NCBI RefSeq assembly: GCF_026278345.1
Contig: NZ_CP111085.1
Location: 4,536,501-4,600,500 of the forward strand
Reading direction: 5' to 3'
DNA: 64,000 nt
Source: Tellurirhabdus rosea
GTDB taxonomy: Bacteria > Bacteroidota > Bacteroidia > Cytophagales > Spirosomataceae
The notes beneath the pieces were generated by a model, which saw only the letters and a program-made list of their open reading frames with translations, was not told the origin of the DNA and made no database searches. The position numbers were made by a program, and so were the translations under genes. Shown here piece by piece: positions 40,978-50,300 of the stretch. The first letter of the stretch is position 1. The number at the start of each line of letters is the position of its first letter.

Positions 40978-41730
40978 ATGAAAACCTTAACCCTTTCCCC
41001 GACGCGCAGCGGCCTGTTTCTGTTTGGAGCCGGACTGCTGGGTGTGGTGTCGCTGCGGCTGGTTCATTTTCCGCTGGACAAACTGCCGCCCGTGGTTCTG
41101 ACGGTCTACTCGCCCGAGGAACTGCGGTGGCTGATGCTGGTCAATCCGTTTATTCTGCTGTTGCTGGGCGTGCTGGCCGGGTCGCTGCTGCACGGCAGGG
41201 TGGGGCTGACGCTGGCTCGTCGGGCCGATTTCCGGGCCGGAAACCTCGCCGGAAGTCTGCTTCGGAAAGGGGCGGTTCCCGGCGCGCTTGCCGGGCTGCT
41301 GATTCTGGTCGTGGTGCAGGTGTTTCGGCGCCTGATTCCCGAAGAACTGGCCCGGCTGGGCGAGGATCTGGCCGTTCCATTTGTGACCAAAGTGCTGTAC
41401 GGGGGCGTTACCGAAGAAATTCTGGTGCGCTTTGGCCTGATGACCCTGCTGGTCTGGCTGGCGCAGAAAGCCTTCCGGACCGCGGCGGCCTTTACCTACT
41501 GGCTGGGCATTGCCGGGGCGGCGCTGCTGTTTGGGGCCGGGCATCTGCCGATGGCGCTGCTGCAGGTGTCTTCCCCGTCGGCGGCGCTGGTGGCCTACCT
41601 GCTGCTGGCGAATTCGGCGGCCGGTCTGGTGTTCGGGTGGGTGTACTGGCGCTCCGGGCTGGCGATGGCAATGGTGGCCCATGCGGTGGCCCATCTGGCG
41701 CTGATCATAGGCGACCGCCTCCTGTTCTGA
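40978..41730 (+). CDS. CPBP family intramembrane glutamic endopeptidase (candidate immunity protein)
   Basis: A 250-residue membrane protein with the three CPBP/Abi motifs: 'EEILVRFGLM' (EExxxR), 'FGAGHLPMAL' (FxxxH) and 'HAVAHLALI' (HxxxH). Members of this family confer self-immunity in several bacteriocin loci and process CaaX-type proteins elsewhere. Here it is the last gene of the SDP-type unit, where Bacillus carries sdpI, and so is the best immunity candidate; no SdpI homologue was found. The ATG at 40978 is chosen although the frame is open much further upstream. Confidence 0.9.
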   Translation: MKTLTLSPTRSGLFLFGAGLLGVVSLRLVHFPLDKLPPVVLTVYSPEELRWLMLVNPFILLLLGVLAGSLLHGRVGLTLARRADFRAGNLAGSLLRKGAVPGALAGLLILVVVQVFRRLIPEELARLGEDLAVPFVTKVLYGGVTEEILVRFGLMTLLVWLAQKAFRTAAAFTYWLGIAGAALLFGAGHLPMALLQVSSPSAALVAYLLLANSAAGLVFGWVYWRSGLAMAMVAHAVAHLALIIGDRLLF

Positions 41731-41755
41731 CCACCGGACCCGCCTGCGCTTTGAA

Positions 41756-41799
41756 TCCGGCTTCGGGTGCCCGTAAACTGGCACCCGAAGCCGGATTTG
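41756..41799 (+). terminator. Strong hairpin ending the SDP-type unit
   Basis: A perfect 16-bp stem (TCCGGCTTCGGGTGCC with GGCACCCGAAGCCGGA) and an 8-nt loop, followed by TTTG. Confidence 0.75.
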
Positions 41800-41921
41800 T
41801 GCGTTTCTGTCGGCACAATTGCCCGGTTTCTCTACACTCTTTTCCGAAGGCTGCAACACGCGTCTGTCCGTCAACGTAAAAGAAGGCAACAGTTCCATTG
41901 CCGATCATTTACCAAAAAACG

Positions 41922-43394
41922 ATGAGAAATCAACACGCAGTCGCTATTCCGGCTTTCGGCTTTCGCCAAAGCACGCTGATGCTGGCCTTCCTGCTGGGGG
42001 TAACTACCCTGCTTTCGGGCTGTAAGAAAGAGCCCGAGGTGGTGGAGCCGGAGGATACCGCCACGGCCGAAAACCTGACGGTCAACGAGTGGATTCTGGA
42101 AAACATGCAGGATCTGTATTTCTGGAACGATAAAATTCCGGCGAACCCCGATAAGACGCTGGCTCCGGATAAATTCTTCGATTCGATTCTTTACAAATAC
42201 GACGCCAGCAGCCGCCCCGACGGCGACCGTTTTTCGTGGATTGAAGAGAGCGCCGAGGACCTGCAGGCGAGCCTGAGCGGCGAAACCACGACCACCGGCA
42301 TGGAGTATACGCTGTACCTCCGGGCGACGGGTTCGGACGAGGTCATTGCCCAGGTGCTGTACGTGCTGCCCGGCTCCCCGGCGGAACAGGCCGGACTGAA
42401 ACGCGGCGACATTATTTCCAGGGTGAACGGACAGACGCTCAACCGCAGCAACTACGCCAGCCTGCTGTTTTCGGGCACGACCTTCCGTTTCGGACTGGCC
42501 TCCGTGAGCGGGAATACGCTGGTCGATACGGACGTGACCAGAAGCGTAACGGCGACCGTCTTTCAGGAAAATCCGGTGTTCCTGGATTCGGTGTATACCG
42601 TCGGCGGAAAAACGATCGGCTACCTGGTGTACAACCAGTTTGTGCCGGGACCGAACGGCAGCAGTACGGCCACCTACGACGCCCAGCTCGACGCCATTTT
42701 CGGAGAATTTAAAACCAAAGGCGTCAATGAACTGGTGCTCGATTTGCGCTACAATCCGGGCGGCTACACGTCTTCGTCCGCCAACCTGGCCAGCCTCATC
42801 GGCCGGGGCGTCAGCTCGTCGAGTGTGTATTTCCGCGAACAGTGGAACAGCACCATCACCCCGTATTTGCGGCAGGAATACGGCGACAGCTTTTTTGTGC
42901 AGAACTTCCTGACCAAATCGCAGAACATCGGCGGCAACCTCTCCCGGGTGTACGTCCTGACGACCGACTACACGGCCTCGGCCTCTGAACTGATCATCAA
43001 CGGCCTGCGCCCGTACATGTCGGTCATCACCATCGGCACGACCACTTACGGCAAGAATGTCGGCTCCATCACCATCTCCGACGAAACGGGCAAGATCAAA
43101 TGGGGCATGCAGCCGATTGTCTTCAAGTCGTTCAACAGCGCCGGCCAGTCGGATTACGCCGCCGGATTCACGCCCAGTTTCGAGGTGGAAGAACCGCTGA
43201 GCCTGCTGCCGCTGGGCGATACGCGCGAAGCGATGTTGAACGAAGCCATCTACCGCATCACCGGCTCGTCGCCGAGCGGTCGGCGGGCCACTGCCGGGGT
43301 CAATGCCAACCCGCTTTCGTCGCTGGGTTCGTCGCTTCAGCGCAAGGCGAGCTGGGGCCGGATGATCAAGCCCCTGAAAACGCTGAATCTGTAA
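41922..43394 (+). CDS. S41 family peptidase lipoprotein with PDZ domain
   Basis: A 490-residue protein. The N-terminal lipobox 'LLSGCKK' follows a signal segment; a linker with 'NEWILENMQDLYFWNDKIP' precedes a PDZ domain (about 130-200, 'VLPGSPAEQAGLKRGDIISRVNGQ') and the tail-specific protease core: 'NELVLDLRYNPGGY', the nucleophile in 'TTDYTASASELIINGLRPY' and Lys in 'TTTYGKNVGS'. Membrane-anchored in the periplasm or on the surface. The start at 41922 is chosen by the signal peptide. It could degrade or process secreted peptides; a link to the SDP unit is speculative because a terminator separates them. Confidence 0.93.
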   Translation: MRNQHAVAIPAFGFRQSTLMLAFLLGVTTLLSGCKKEPEVVEPEDTATAENLTVNEWILENMQDLYFWNDKIPANPDKTLAPDKFFDSILYKYDASSRPDGDRFSWIEESAEDLQASLSGETTTTGMEYTLYLRATGSDEVIAQVLYVLPGSPAEQAGLKRGDIISRVNGQTLNRSNYASLLFSGTTFRFGLASVSGNTLVDTDVTRSVTATVFQENPVFLDSVYTVGGKTIGYLVYNQFVPGPNGSSTATYDAQLDAIFGEFKTKGVNELVLDLRYNPGGYTSSSANLASLIGRGVSSSSVYFREQWNSTITPYLRQEYGDSFFVQNFLTKSQNIGGNLSRVYVLTTDYTASASELIINGLRPYMSVITIGTTTYGKNVGSITISDETGKIKWGMQPIVFKSFNSAGQSDYAAGFTPSFEVEEPLSLLPLGDTREAMLNEAIYRITGSSPSGRRATAGVNANPLSSLGSSLQRKASWGRMIKPLKTLNL

Positions 43395-43447
43395 GGATTT
43401 CGCCAGTTTTTCCATTACTTCTCAATCAGGATATTTTATCAGTACCC

Positions 43448-44506
43448 ATGAATCGATTCTCTTTTGGTCGCCGTCCGATGGGAATGGCTCCCCGTTTTTC
43501 TCCTCAATTCACGCTCTCTGAACCGTTGATTTTCCGATACACGGCGTTCCTGCTGGCCCTGGTCTGGGCCGGGATGCTGGTCGGGTGCAGCAACTCCGAC
43601 GACGATGTTTCGACGCTAGGCGACTGGCGGCGGCGCTCGGATTTTGAAGGCGTCGCCCGGAACGCGGCCACCGGCTTTGTCATCGGCACGATTGCCTACA
43701 TGGGCACCGGCACCAACGCCGACAACGAACGGCTGTCGGATTTCTGGGCGTATGATCCGGCCCGCAATACCTGGACGCAGGTAGCCAATTTTGCCGGAAC
43801 GCCCCGCAACGCCGCCGTCGGGTTTGCCATCGGCAATAAAGGCTACGTCGGCACGGGCCTCAACGCCAACAGCGACCGCCTGAATGATTTCTGGGAATAT
43901 GACCCGGCCGCCAACCGCTGGAAGCGGATTGCCGATTTCGGAGGAACCGCCCGCCGCAACGCCGTGGCCTTCGCGCTCGGCAGCAAAGGGTACGTGGGCA
44001 CCGGCTTCGACGGCAACTACCTGAAAGACTTCTGGGCTTACGACCCCGCGGGCAACACCTGGACGAAGGTTGCCAGTTACGGCGGAGCCAAGCGCATCGG
44101 GGCCGTCAGCTTCGTTATCAATGGCCTGGCCTACGTCGGCACCGGCAACAACAACGGCACGGCCGAAAAAGACTGGTGGGCCTACGACCCGGCGCAGGAC
44201 TTGTGGATCGAGAAAGACAATTTCAGCAGCGACGAGCTGGTGGCCCGCAGCTACGGCGTCGGCTTTGCCATCAAGTCGCGGGGGTACGTGACGGTCGGCG
44301 ACGGCAACACGACCGTCTGGCAGTACAACCCCGACGACGACAGCTGGGCCACCCAGGGCACCTTCGAGGGCGCCACCCGGCAGTATGCCTTTGGCTTTGC
44401 CATCAACGGCAAGGGCTACCTGACCACCGGCAGCAGCGGCACCGGCCGGTTCGATGATCTGTGGGAATTCGATCCAACCGTGGCCCAGGATACCGATGAG
44501 GATTAG
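43448..44506 (+). CDS. Kelch-repeat lipoprotein
   Basis: A 352-residue protein. After the signal segment (FLLALVWAGMLVGCSNS; lipobox) come six Kelch-like blades, each with the pattern 'GxxAFALGSKGYVGTGFD...DFWAYDPAGNTWTKV'. These form a beta-propeller that usually binds proteins or sugars at the surface. It is followed by DUF4907 with an 11-bp overlap and then DUF4270. This Kelch-DUF4907-DUF4270 set is common in Bacteroidota, but its role is not established. Confidence 0.9.
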   Translation: MNRFSFGRRPMGMAPRFSPQFTLSEPLIFRYTAFLLALVWAGMLVGCSNSDDDVSTLGDWRRRSDFEGVARNAATGFVIGTIAYMGTGTNADNERLSDFWAYDPARNTWTQVANFAGTPRNAAVGFAIGNKGYVGTGLNANSDRLNDFWEYDPAANRWKRIADFGGTARRNAVAFALGSKGYVGTGFDGNYLKDFWAYDPAGNTWTKVASYGGAKRIGAVSFVINGLAYVGTGNNNGTAEKDWWAYDPAQDLWIEKDNFSSDELVARSYGVGFAIKSRGYVTVGDGNTTVWQYNPDDDSWATQGTFEGATRQYAFGFAINGKGYLTTGSSGTGRFDDLWEFDPTVAQDTDED

Positions 44507-44846
44507 AACGCAACGCGGCCCCGAAAGCGCGCTGTACCGCTGGTGGCTGCTTTTTCTGTTCGGCAGCCTGACGCTGACTACGGCCTACAAAGTGTACCGC
44601 CGCCCGGTCGGCTACGAACTGCGCGTGTTTTCAGCCGACAAAGGCTGGGGTTACCTGATTCTGCGGGACCGGAAGCCGCTGATTTATCAGCCTACCGTAC
44701 CGGGAGTAGCCGGCCACGCGGGCTTCTCCGACCGTGACCAGGCCCGGCGGGCTGGCGAAACGGTCGTTCGGAAGCTCCGCAGCGGGCAGTCGCCGCCCAC
44801 GCTGACGGCCACCGAACTGCAGCGCCTGGGCGTGACTTCACCCTGA
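44496..44846 (+). CDS. DUF4907 domain protein
   Basis: A 116-residue protein with one N-terminal helix (WWLLFLFGSLTLTTAYKVY) and a small domain: 'GYELRVFSADKGWGYLILRDRKPLIYQPTVPGVAG' and 'FSDRDQARRAGETVVRKLRSGQSPPTLTATELQRLGV'. It overlaps the Kelch gene by 11 bp, indicating coupling. Function unknown; the family name is given on the basis of pattern recall and context. Confidence 0.75.
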   Translation: MRIRTQRGPESALYRWWLLFLFGSLTLTTAYKVYRRPVGYELRVFSADKGWGYLILRDRKPLIYQPTVPGVAGHAGFSDRDQARRAGETVVRKLRSGQSPPTLTATELQRLGVTSP

Positions 44847-44872
44847 CGGGCGCGCCCGTTCTGCATCCATAA

Positions 44873-44906
44873 GTCAGCCCTTTCCTGATAACCGGAAAAG
44901 GCTGAC
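44873..44906 (+). terminator. Hairpin between the DUF4907 and DUF4270 genes
   Basis: GTCAGCCCTTTCC and GGAAAAGGCTGAC pair with one mismatch; there is no T run. The segment after it (44917-44954) is a TCGCTCAATTAC-type word array before the DUF4270 start. Confidence 0.5.
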
Positions 44907-44954
44907 AGCCTGTTATTCGCTCAATCGCTCAATTACTAATTCGCTCAATTATTT

Positions 44955-46262
44955 ATGGGTATAAAAAGGTGCATCGGCGGGCTGCTGCTGCTGGCGGGTG
45001 CTTTTTTGTCCTGCCAATCCGAGGAGACGGCCGTTGGTCTGTCGCTGGTCGGGCCGGACGAGGTGCAGGTTCAGGTGATCGACTCGGTAACGATCCGGAC
45101 CTCGACGGTGCTGGTGCCGGATTCGTTCGTGACTTCGGCCGACACGAACGTGCTCATCGGGCAGTGGTCGGACGCGCTGACCGGCCGGGCCACCGCCCGC
45201 GGGTTTGCGTCCTTCGACTATGCCGCCAACGAACTGGCCAACACCAGCGGTCTGCGGCTGGATTCGCTGGTGCTGGAACTGGGCTACACCTTTGCCTACG
45301 GCGACACGACCGCCCGCGTCGATCTGGCGCTGCACCGGCTTCAGGCCCCGCTGGCCGAGCAGACGTACGACAATACCGACGCGGTGGCCTACGAAACGGT
45401 GCCGCTGTTTCAGCGAACCCTGCTGCCCCGACCCAACAGCGGCACCCGCCAGCTTCGCTTCCGGATGCCGGACAATCTGGCCCTGTCGTTCTGGAACGGC
45501 CTGCTGACCCGCCAGATTGTCGATGCCGCCACGCTGGCCGATTTCTGGAAAGGAATTGCCCTGACGGGCGCAACTTCGGGCAATGTCTTTGTCGGTTTTG
45601 CCGCCGGGCAGCGTTCCGGCCTTCGGCTGTACTACCACGCCACGGACATCAGCGGCACGGCCACGTCCCTGCAATTTCCGTTGCAGGGAACGCATTTTAC
45701 CCAGTTAACAGCCGACCGGAGCGGGACGCCCCTGCAATCGCTCCGGCAGCGGGCCGACGCCGTGAGCAGTGGGCTGACGGACCGGAGTTCGTTTGTGGCG
45801 ATGGGCGTCGGGCTGCGTACCCGGATCGAGTTTCCGTACCTGGGTCAGTTCGAAAAGCCCGAGCGGTTTATTGGCCTGAACCATGCCGAACTGGTTCTGG
45901 AACCGATGCGGCGCACGGACCGCGACAACATGGCCCCTCCGGCGACGCTCGCGCTGTACCAGACCAACAGCCAGAACGAACTGCTGGCCGAAGTGCCCGG
46001 CGGCCCGACGGGGTCGAGCGGGGCGGTGGCGGCGTACAGCATCGACCCCACCTCGCTGGAACTGACCGACGGATACCGTTTCGACCTCTCGCAGTACATC
46101 AGCCAGGTGATTCGCCGACAGATTACCAACCGGGCCCTGCTGCTGACCGCGCCCGCCGCCCAGCCCGACCTGACCTTGCTCGTTCGGCGCGTAACGCTGG
46201 GCGACGGGCAGCGCCCGACCGACCGCATGCGCCTCCGCCTGTACCTGACCACGGGCAGCTGA
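44955..46262 (+). CDS. DUF4270 lipoprotein
   Basis: A 435-residue lipoprotein (signal MGIKRCIGGLLLLAGAFLSC, lipobox LSCQ). The mature part matches DUF4270: 'VQVIDSVTIRTSTVLVPDSFVTSADTNVLIGQWSDALTGRATARGFASF' near the N-terminus, then alternating beta strands and 'FIGLNHAELVLEP' and 'LELTDGYRFDLSQYISQVI' near the C-terminus. It is thought to be a surface lipoprotein of unknown role and is often encoded near Kelch and DUF4907 genes, as here. Confidence 0.88.
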   Translation: MGIKRCIGGLLLLAGAFLSCQSEETAVGLSLVGPDEVQVQVIDSVTIRTSTVLVPDSFVTSADTNVLIGQWSDALTGRATARGFASFDYAANELANTSGLRLDSLVLELGYTFAYGDTTARVDLALHRLQAPLAEQTYDNTDAVAYETVPLFQRTLLPRPNSGTRQLRFRMPDNLALSFWNGLLTRQIVDAATLADFWKGIALTGATSGNVFVGFAAGQRSGLRLYYHATDISGTATSLQFPLQGTHFTQLTADRSGTPLQSLRQRADAVSSGLTDRSSFVAMGVGLRTRIEFPYLGQFEKPERFIGLNHAELVLEPMRRTDRDNMAPPATLALYQTNSQNELLAEVPGGPTGSSGAVAAYSIDPTSLELTDGYRFDLSQYISQVIRRQITNRALLLTAPAAQPDLTLLVRRVTLGDGQRPTDRMRLRLYLTTGS

Positions 46263-46360
46263 CGCGCCGCCCAGCGTTGGTAAAAGGCTGATTCTGTTGG
46301 GTTTTTAAAAAATATCCCGTCCTGCCGGGTGTCGTGTATAGGTAATCTTTCCCGCTTCCC

Positions 46361-46382
46361 GCCTTTTTGTCTACAAAAAGGC
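46361..46382. terminator. Short perfect hairpin GCCTTTTTG/CAAAAAGGC
   Basis: 9-bp arms and a 4-nt loop in the 220-bp gap between DUF4270 and the ThuA gene; possible terminator of the DUF4270 gene. Confidence 0.5.
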
Positions 46383-46482
46383 TCTGCTGCCGCCGCCCTC
46401 CGGAATCTGTCCCGCGCTAACGGGGCTATTCCCGGCCGCGGCGGCGCCGAAGACGCTGGTGAAACCACCCAAACCGATCCCC

Positions 46483-47367
46483 ATGAAAACGAAACGCAGA
46501 GATTTTCTGCTTCAGGCCGCCGGACTGCTGAGCGCCACGGCCCTGGCGGCCATGACCCCGCCCCGGAAAGGCAAAGCCGCCCGGCCGATGGTGGTTTTTG
46601 TTACCGGCGACCATGAGTACAGCAGCGAGGAAACCATGCCGCTACTGGCCGCCGAACTGGAGAAGAATTACGGCCTGCGCACGAAGGTGCTCAAAGCCTA
46701 CCCCGATTATAACGCCGAGAAAGACATTCCGGGCCTCGAAGCCCTTCGCGAAGCCGATCTGGCCGTTTTCTACCTCCGCTGGCGTCTGTTGCCGGCCGAC
46801 CAGCTTCAGCATATTGACAATTACCTGAAATCGGGCAAGCCCGTGATGGGCTTCCGCACGACCACCCACGCCTTCAATTACCCGGAGGGCGACGAACGCA
46901 AACGCTGGAACGCCTTCGGTGAGTTTGCCTTCGGCAGTCCGCCGGGTTGGGGCGGGGCGGCCAAACATACGCATTACGGCCATAAAAGCACCACGGACGT
47001 GACCGTCATTCCGGAAGCGGCCAGCCACCCGATCCTGACCGGCGTGACGGGGCCATTCCACGTGCCGTCCTGGCTGTACCGCGTGCAGCCCGATTACCCG
47101 GCCAAAGGGTCCGTTTCGCTGCTGATGGGGAAATCGGTCAATCCCGATAAACCCGCCATCGACAACCCCGTTGCCTGGACCTGGCAGAACCAGTGGGGCG
47201 GCCGGGCGTTTATGACCACCCTGGGCCATCCCGAAGATTTTGCGGCCGAGCCTTTCCAGCGGCTGGTCGTCAACGCGATTCACTGGAGCCTGGGCCAGCC
47301 GGTTCCCAAGAAGTGGAAAGGCAAAATCAACATCGACGTTCCCTACGGCCATCCTAAAAAATCCTGA
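46483..47367 (+). CDS. ThuA domain protein (secreted, Tat-like signal)
   Basis: A 294-residue protein. The N-terminus MKTKRRDFLLQAAGLLSATALAA looks like a Tat signal (twin Arg followed by D-F). The body is the ThuA glutamine-amidotransferase-like fold: 'MVVFVTGDHEYSSEETMPLLAAELE', 'DLAVFYLRWRLLPADQLQHIDNYLKSGKPVMGFRTTTHAF' and 'NQWGGRAFMTTLGHPEDF'. ThuA proteins act in trehalose/sugar utilisation and are frequently paired with PVC-type dehydrogenases, as here. It precedes the giant dehydrogenase gene by only 4 bp, so they form an operon. The start at 46483 is chosen by the signal peptide. Confidence 0.9.
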   Translation: MKTKRRDFLLQAAGLLSATALAAMTPPRKGKAARPMVVFVTGDHEYSSEETMPLLAAELEKNYGLRTKVLKAYPDYNAEKDIPGLEALREADLAVFYLRWRLLPADQLQHIDNYLKSGKPVMGFRTTTHAFNYPEGDERKRWNAFGEFAFGSPPGWGGAAKHTHYGHKSTTDVTVIPEAASHPILTGVTGPFHVPSWLYRVQPDYPAKGSVSLLMGKSVNPDKPAIDNPVAWTWQNQWGGRAFMTTLGHPEDFAAEPFQRLVVNAIHWSLGQPVPKKWKGKINIDVPYGHPKKS

Positions 47368-47371
47368 CCGC

Positions 47372-50300
47372 ATGAAAGCTTTATTTGGGGCAAAAAATAG
47401 CCTTTTCGGCCTTGTGGCTTCGCTCGGCGTCCTGATTGTCGGGTTCAGCGCCTTTCAGGTGAGCGAGACGAAGGTGGTGCCGGTCGGGCAGGGGACGCGC
47501 ATCATGCTGATCGGCAACAACCTCGGGTCGCGCATGATGAATTTCGGCCATTTCGACACGGAACTGCTGGTGCGGTATCCCGACAACCGGTTGTTTATCC
47601 GCAACCTGTGCGACGGCGGCGATACGCCGGGTTTCCGGCCCCACGCCAGCCGGTTCTCGCCCTGGGCGTTTCCGGGGGCGGAGAAATTCCAGACTGAACT
47701 GGCCAATAATTCGGACAGCGAAGGCCATTTCGAGACGCCCGACCAGTGGCTGACGCGGCTTCAGGCCGACGTTATCATCGGCTTTTTTGGGTACAACGAA
47801 GCGTTTCAGGGCCGCGAGGGACTGGCCAATTACAAAGCCGAACTCGACGCGTTTATCAAACATTCGCTGAACCAGAAATATAACGGCCGCTCGGCCCCGC
47901 AGCTGGTGCTGGTGTCGCCCATCGCCTTTGAAGACCTGTCGGACCGCTATGATCTGCCCAACGGTAAGGCCGAAAACGCCAATCTGGCCCTCTACACAGC
48001 CGCCATGAAGGAAGTTGCCGGGCGGAACGGCGTCCCGTTTGTCGATGCCTTCACGCCCTCGCAGCAGTGGTACGCCGCCAGCGCCGAGCCGCTGACCATC
48101 GACGGGTTTCAGCTCACCGACGATGGATACAAAAAACTGAGCGTGCTGCTGGCCGACCAGATTTTCGGCAAAGCGCCCGCCAAAGCCGAAGCCCGCCGCG
48201 CCCAGATCCGCGAAGCGGTGATCGAAAAGGACTGGATGTGGCATAACGATTACAAAATTCCCAACGGCGTGCACGTCTACGGACGACGCTACAATCCGTT
48301 CGGGCCGGACAATTACCCCGCCGAAATCGAAAAAATCCGCCAGATGACGGCGATTCGCGATACGGCGGTCTGGCTGGCAGCTTCCAAAGGGCAGAAAATG
48401 GACATCGCCGCCGCCGACCAGCGCACCCGCCGCCTGCCGGAGGTGAAAACGAACTACAACCCCGAAAAGAACGGCAGCCTGAAATACCTCTACGGCGAAG
48501 AGGCCGTCGGCAAGCTGAAAGTGGCCCCGGGGTACAAAATCGAGCTGTTTGCGTCTGAGAAGGAGTTTCCGGACCTGGCCAAACCCATGCAGATGTCGTT
48601 CGACAACCGGGGTCGTCTGTGGGTGGCCTGCATGCCGAGCTACCCGCACTACAAGCCCGGCGACCCAAAACCCGACGATAAAATCATCATTCTGGAAGAC
48701 ACCAACAACGACGGAAAAGCCGACAAGCAGACCACCTTTGCCGACCACCTGCACCTGCCGATTGGCTTTGAAATCGCTCCCGAAGGCGTTTATCTCTCGC
48801 AGGGAACCAACTTCCTGCTACTGACCGATACCAACGGCGACGACCGGGCCGACAAGCGCGAGATTCTGCTCAGCGGCTTTGATGACCACGATACGCACCA
48901 CAACAGCCACGCCTATACGACCGACCCGTCCGGGGCGATTTACTCAGGCGAGGGCGTTTTCCTGCATACCAACGTCGAGACGCCGTATGGACCCGTCCGC
49001 GCCACGAACGGCGGCTTTTACCGCTATAGCCCGCAGCTGAAAAAACTCGAACGGACGGCCCAGCTGTCGATTCCGAACCCCTGGGGGATCACCTTCGACG
49101 ACTGGGGCCAGCCGTTCTTTGCCGAAACGTCCAGCCCCGATTTCCGCTGGATGCTGCCGGGGACGGTGCTGCCCCGCTACGGCGAGTACACCCACAAGTC
49201 GAAACAGCTCATTGAGGATGCGCACCGCGTCCGGCCGACTTCGGGCATCGAGTTTGTCTCCAGCCGCCACTTTCCCGACGAGGTGCAGGGCGATTTCCTG
49301 ATCAACAACACCATCGGTTTTCTGGGTACGAAGATGCACCGGCTGACCGACGACGGTACGGGTTACAAAAGCACGCACCGGCTGGACCTGATCGTGAGCG
49401 AAGACCGGAATTTCCGCCCCGTCGATCTGGAATTTGCCCCAGACGGCTCGCTGTACGTCATCGACTGGCACAACATCCTGATCGGGCACATGCAGCACAA
49501 CGCCCGCGACCCGCTGCGCGACCACATGCATGGCCGGGTGTACCGGATTACGTACCCGTCGCGGCCGCTGGTGACGCCGGCTAAGGTGGCCGGAGCGAGC
49601 GTGGACGAACTGCTGACCAATCTCAAACTGCCCGAGTACCGCACCCGTTACCGCACCCGGCGGGAACTGAGAGGCCGTAAAGCGAGCGAAGTGCTGCCGA
49701 AACTGACGGCCTGGGCGGCCTCGCTCGACAAAGCCGACCCGCGTTATGAACACCACCTGCTCGAAGGCCTGTGGGTAAGCTGGGGCCTCAACAAGGTGGA
49801 CCAGAAACTGCTCCGGCAACTGCTGAAAGCGAAGGATTACCGCGTCCGGGCGGCGGCCGTGCAGGTCGTGCGCTACACGGGGCACCAGGTAGCCGACCAG
49901 GCGGACCTGCTCATGCAGGCCGTTCGGGACGACAACAGCCGCGTCCGGCTGACGGCTCTGGTGGCGGCTTCCTGGATTGGAAAAGAAAAAGGCCTGCCGA
50001 TTCTGGCGGAAGCGGCCCGGAAGCCGTTGGACGACTGGATGAAGCCGCCCTACGAAACGGCCGTGGCGCACCTGAACGGACGGGGCGTCAAGAAGCAGAA
50101 AGAGGTTACCGTTACGTCCCACCTGAAAGGCGAAGAACTGGCGCTGCACACGCTGGGCCGGGAAATCTTTGCGCGGGAAGGCTACTGCATCACCTGCCAC
50201 CAGGCCGACGGCAAAGGGCTGGCGGCTTCCGGATTCCCGCCGCTTTCGGGTACGAAATGGGTACTGGGCAATGAAGAACGCCTCATTAAAATCGTCCTGA

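Noticed and set aside
41922-43394. S41 protease as the SDP-maturation protease
   Set aside because: Separated from the SDP unit by a strong terminator and close to a Kelch/DUF4907 set; no direct evidence. Kept only as a remote possibility.
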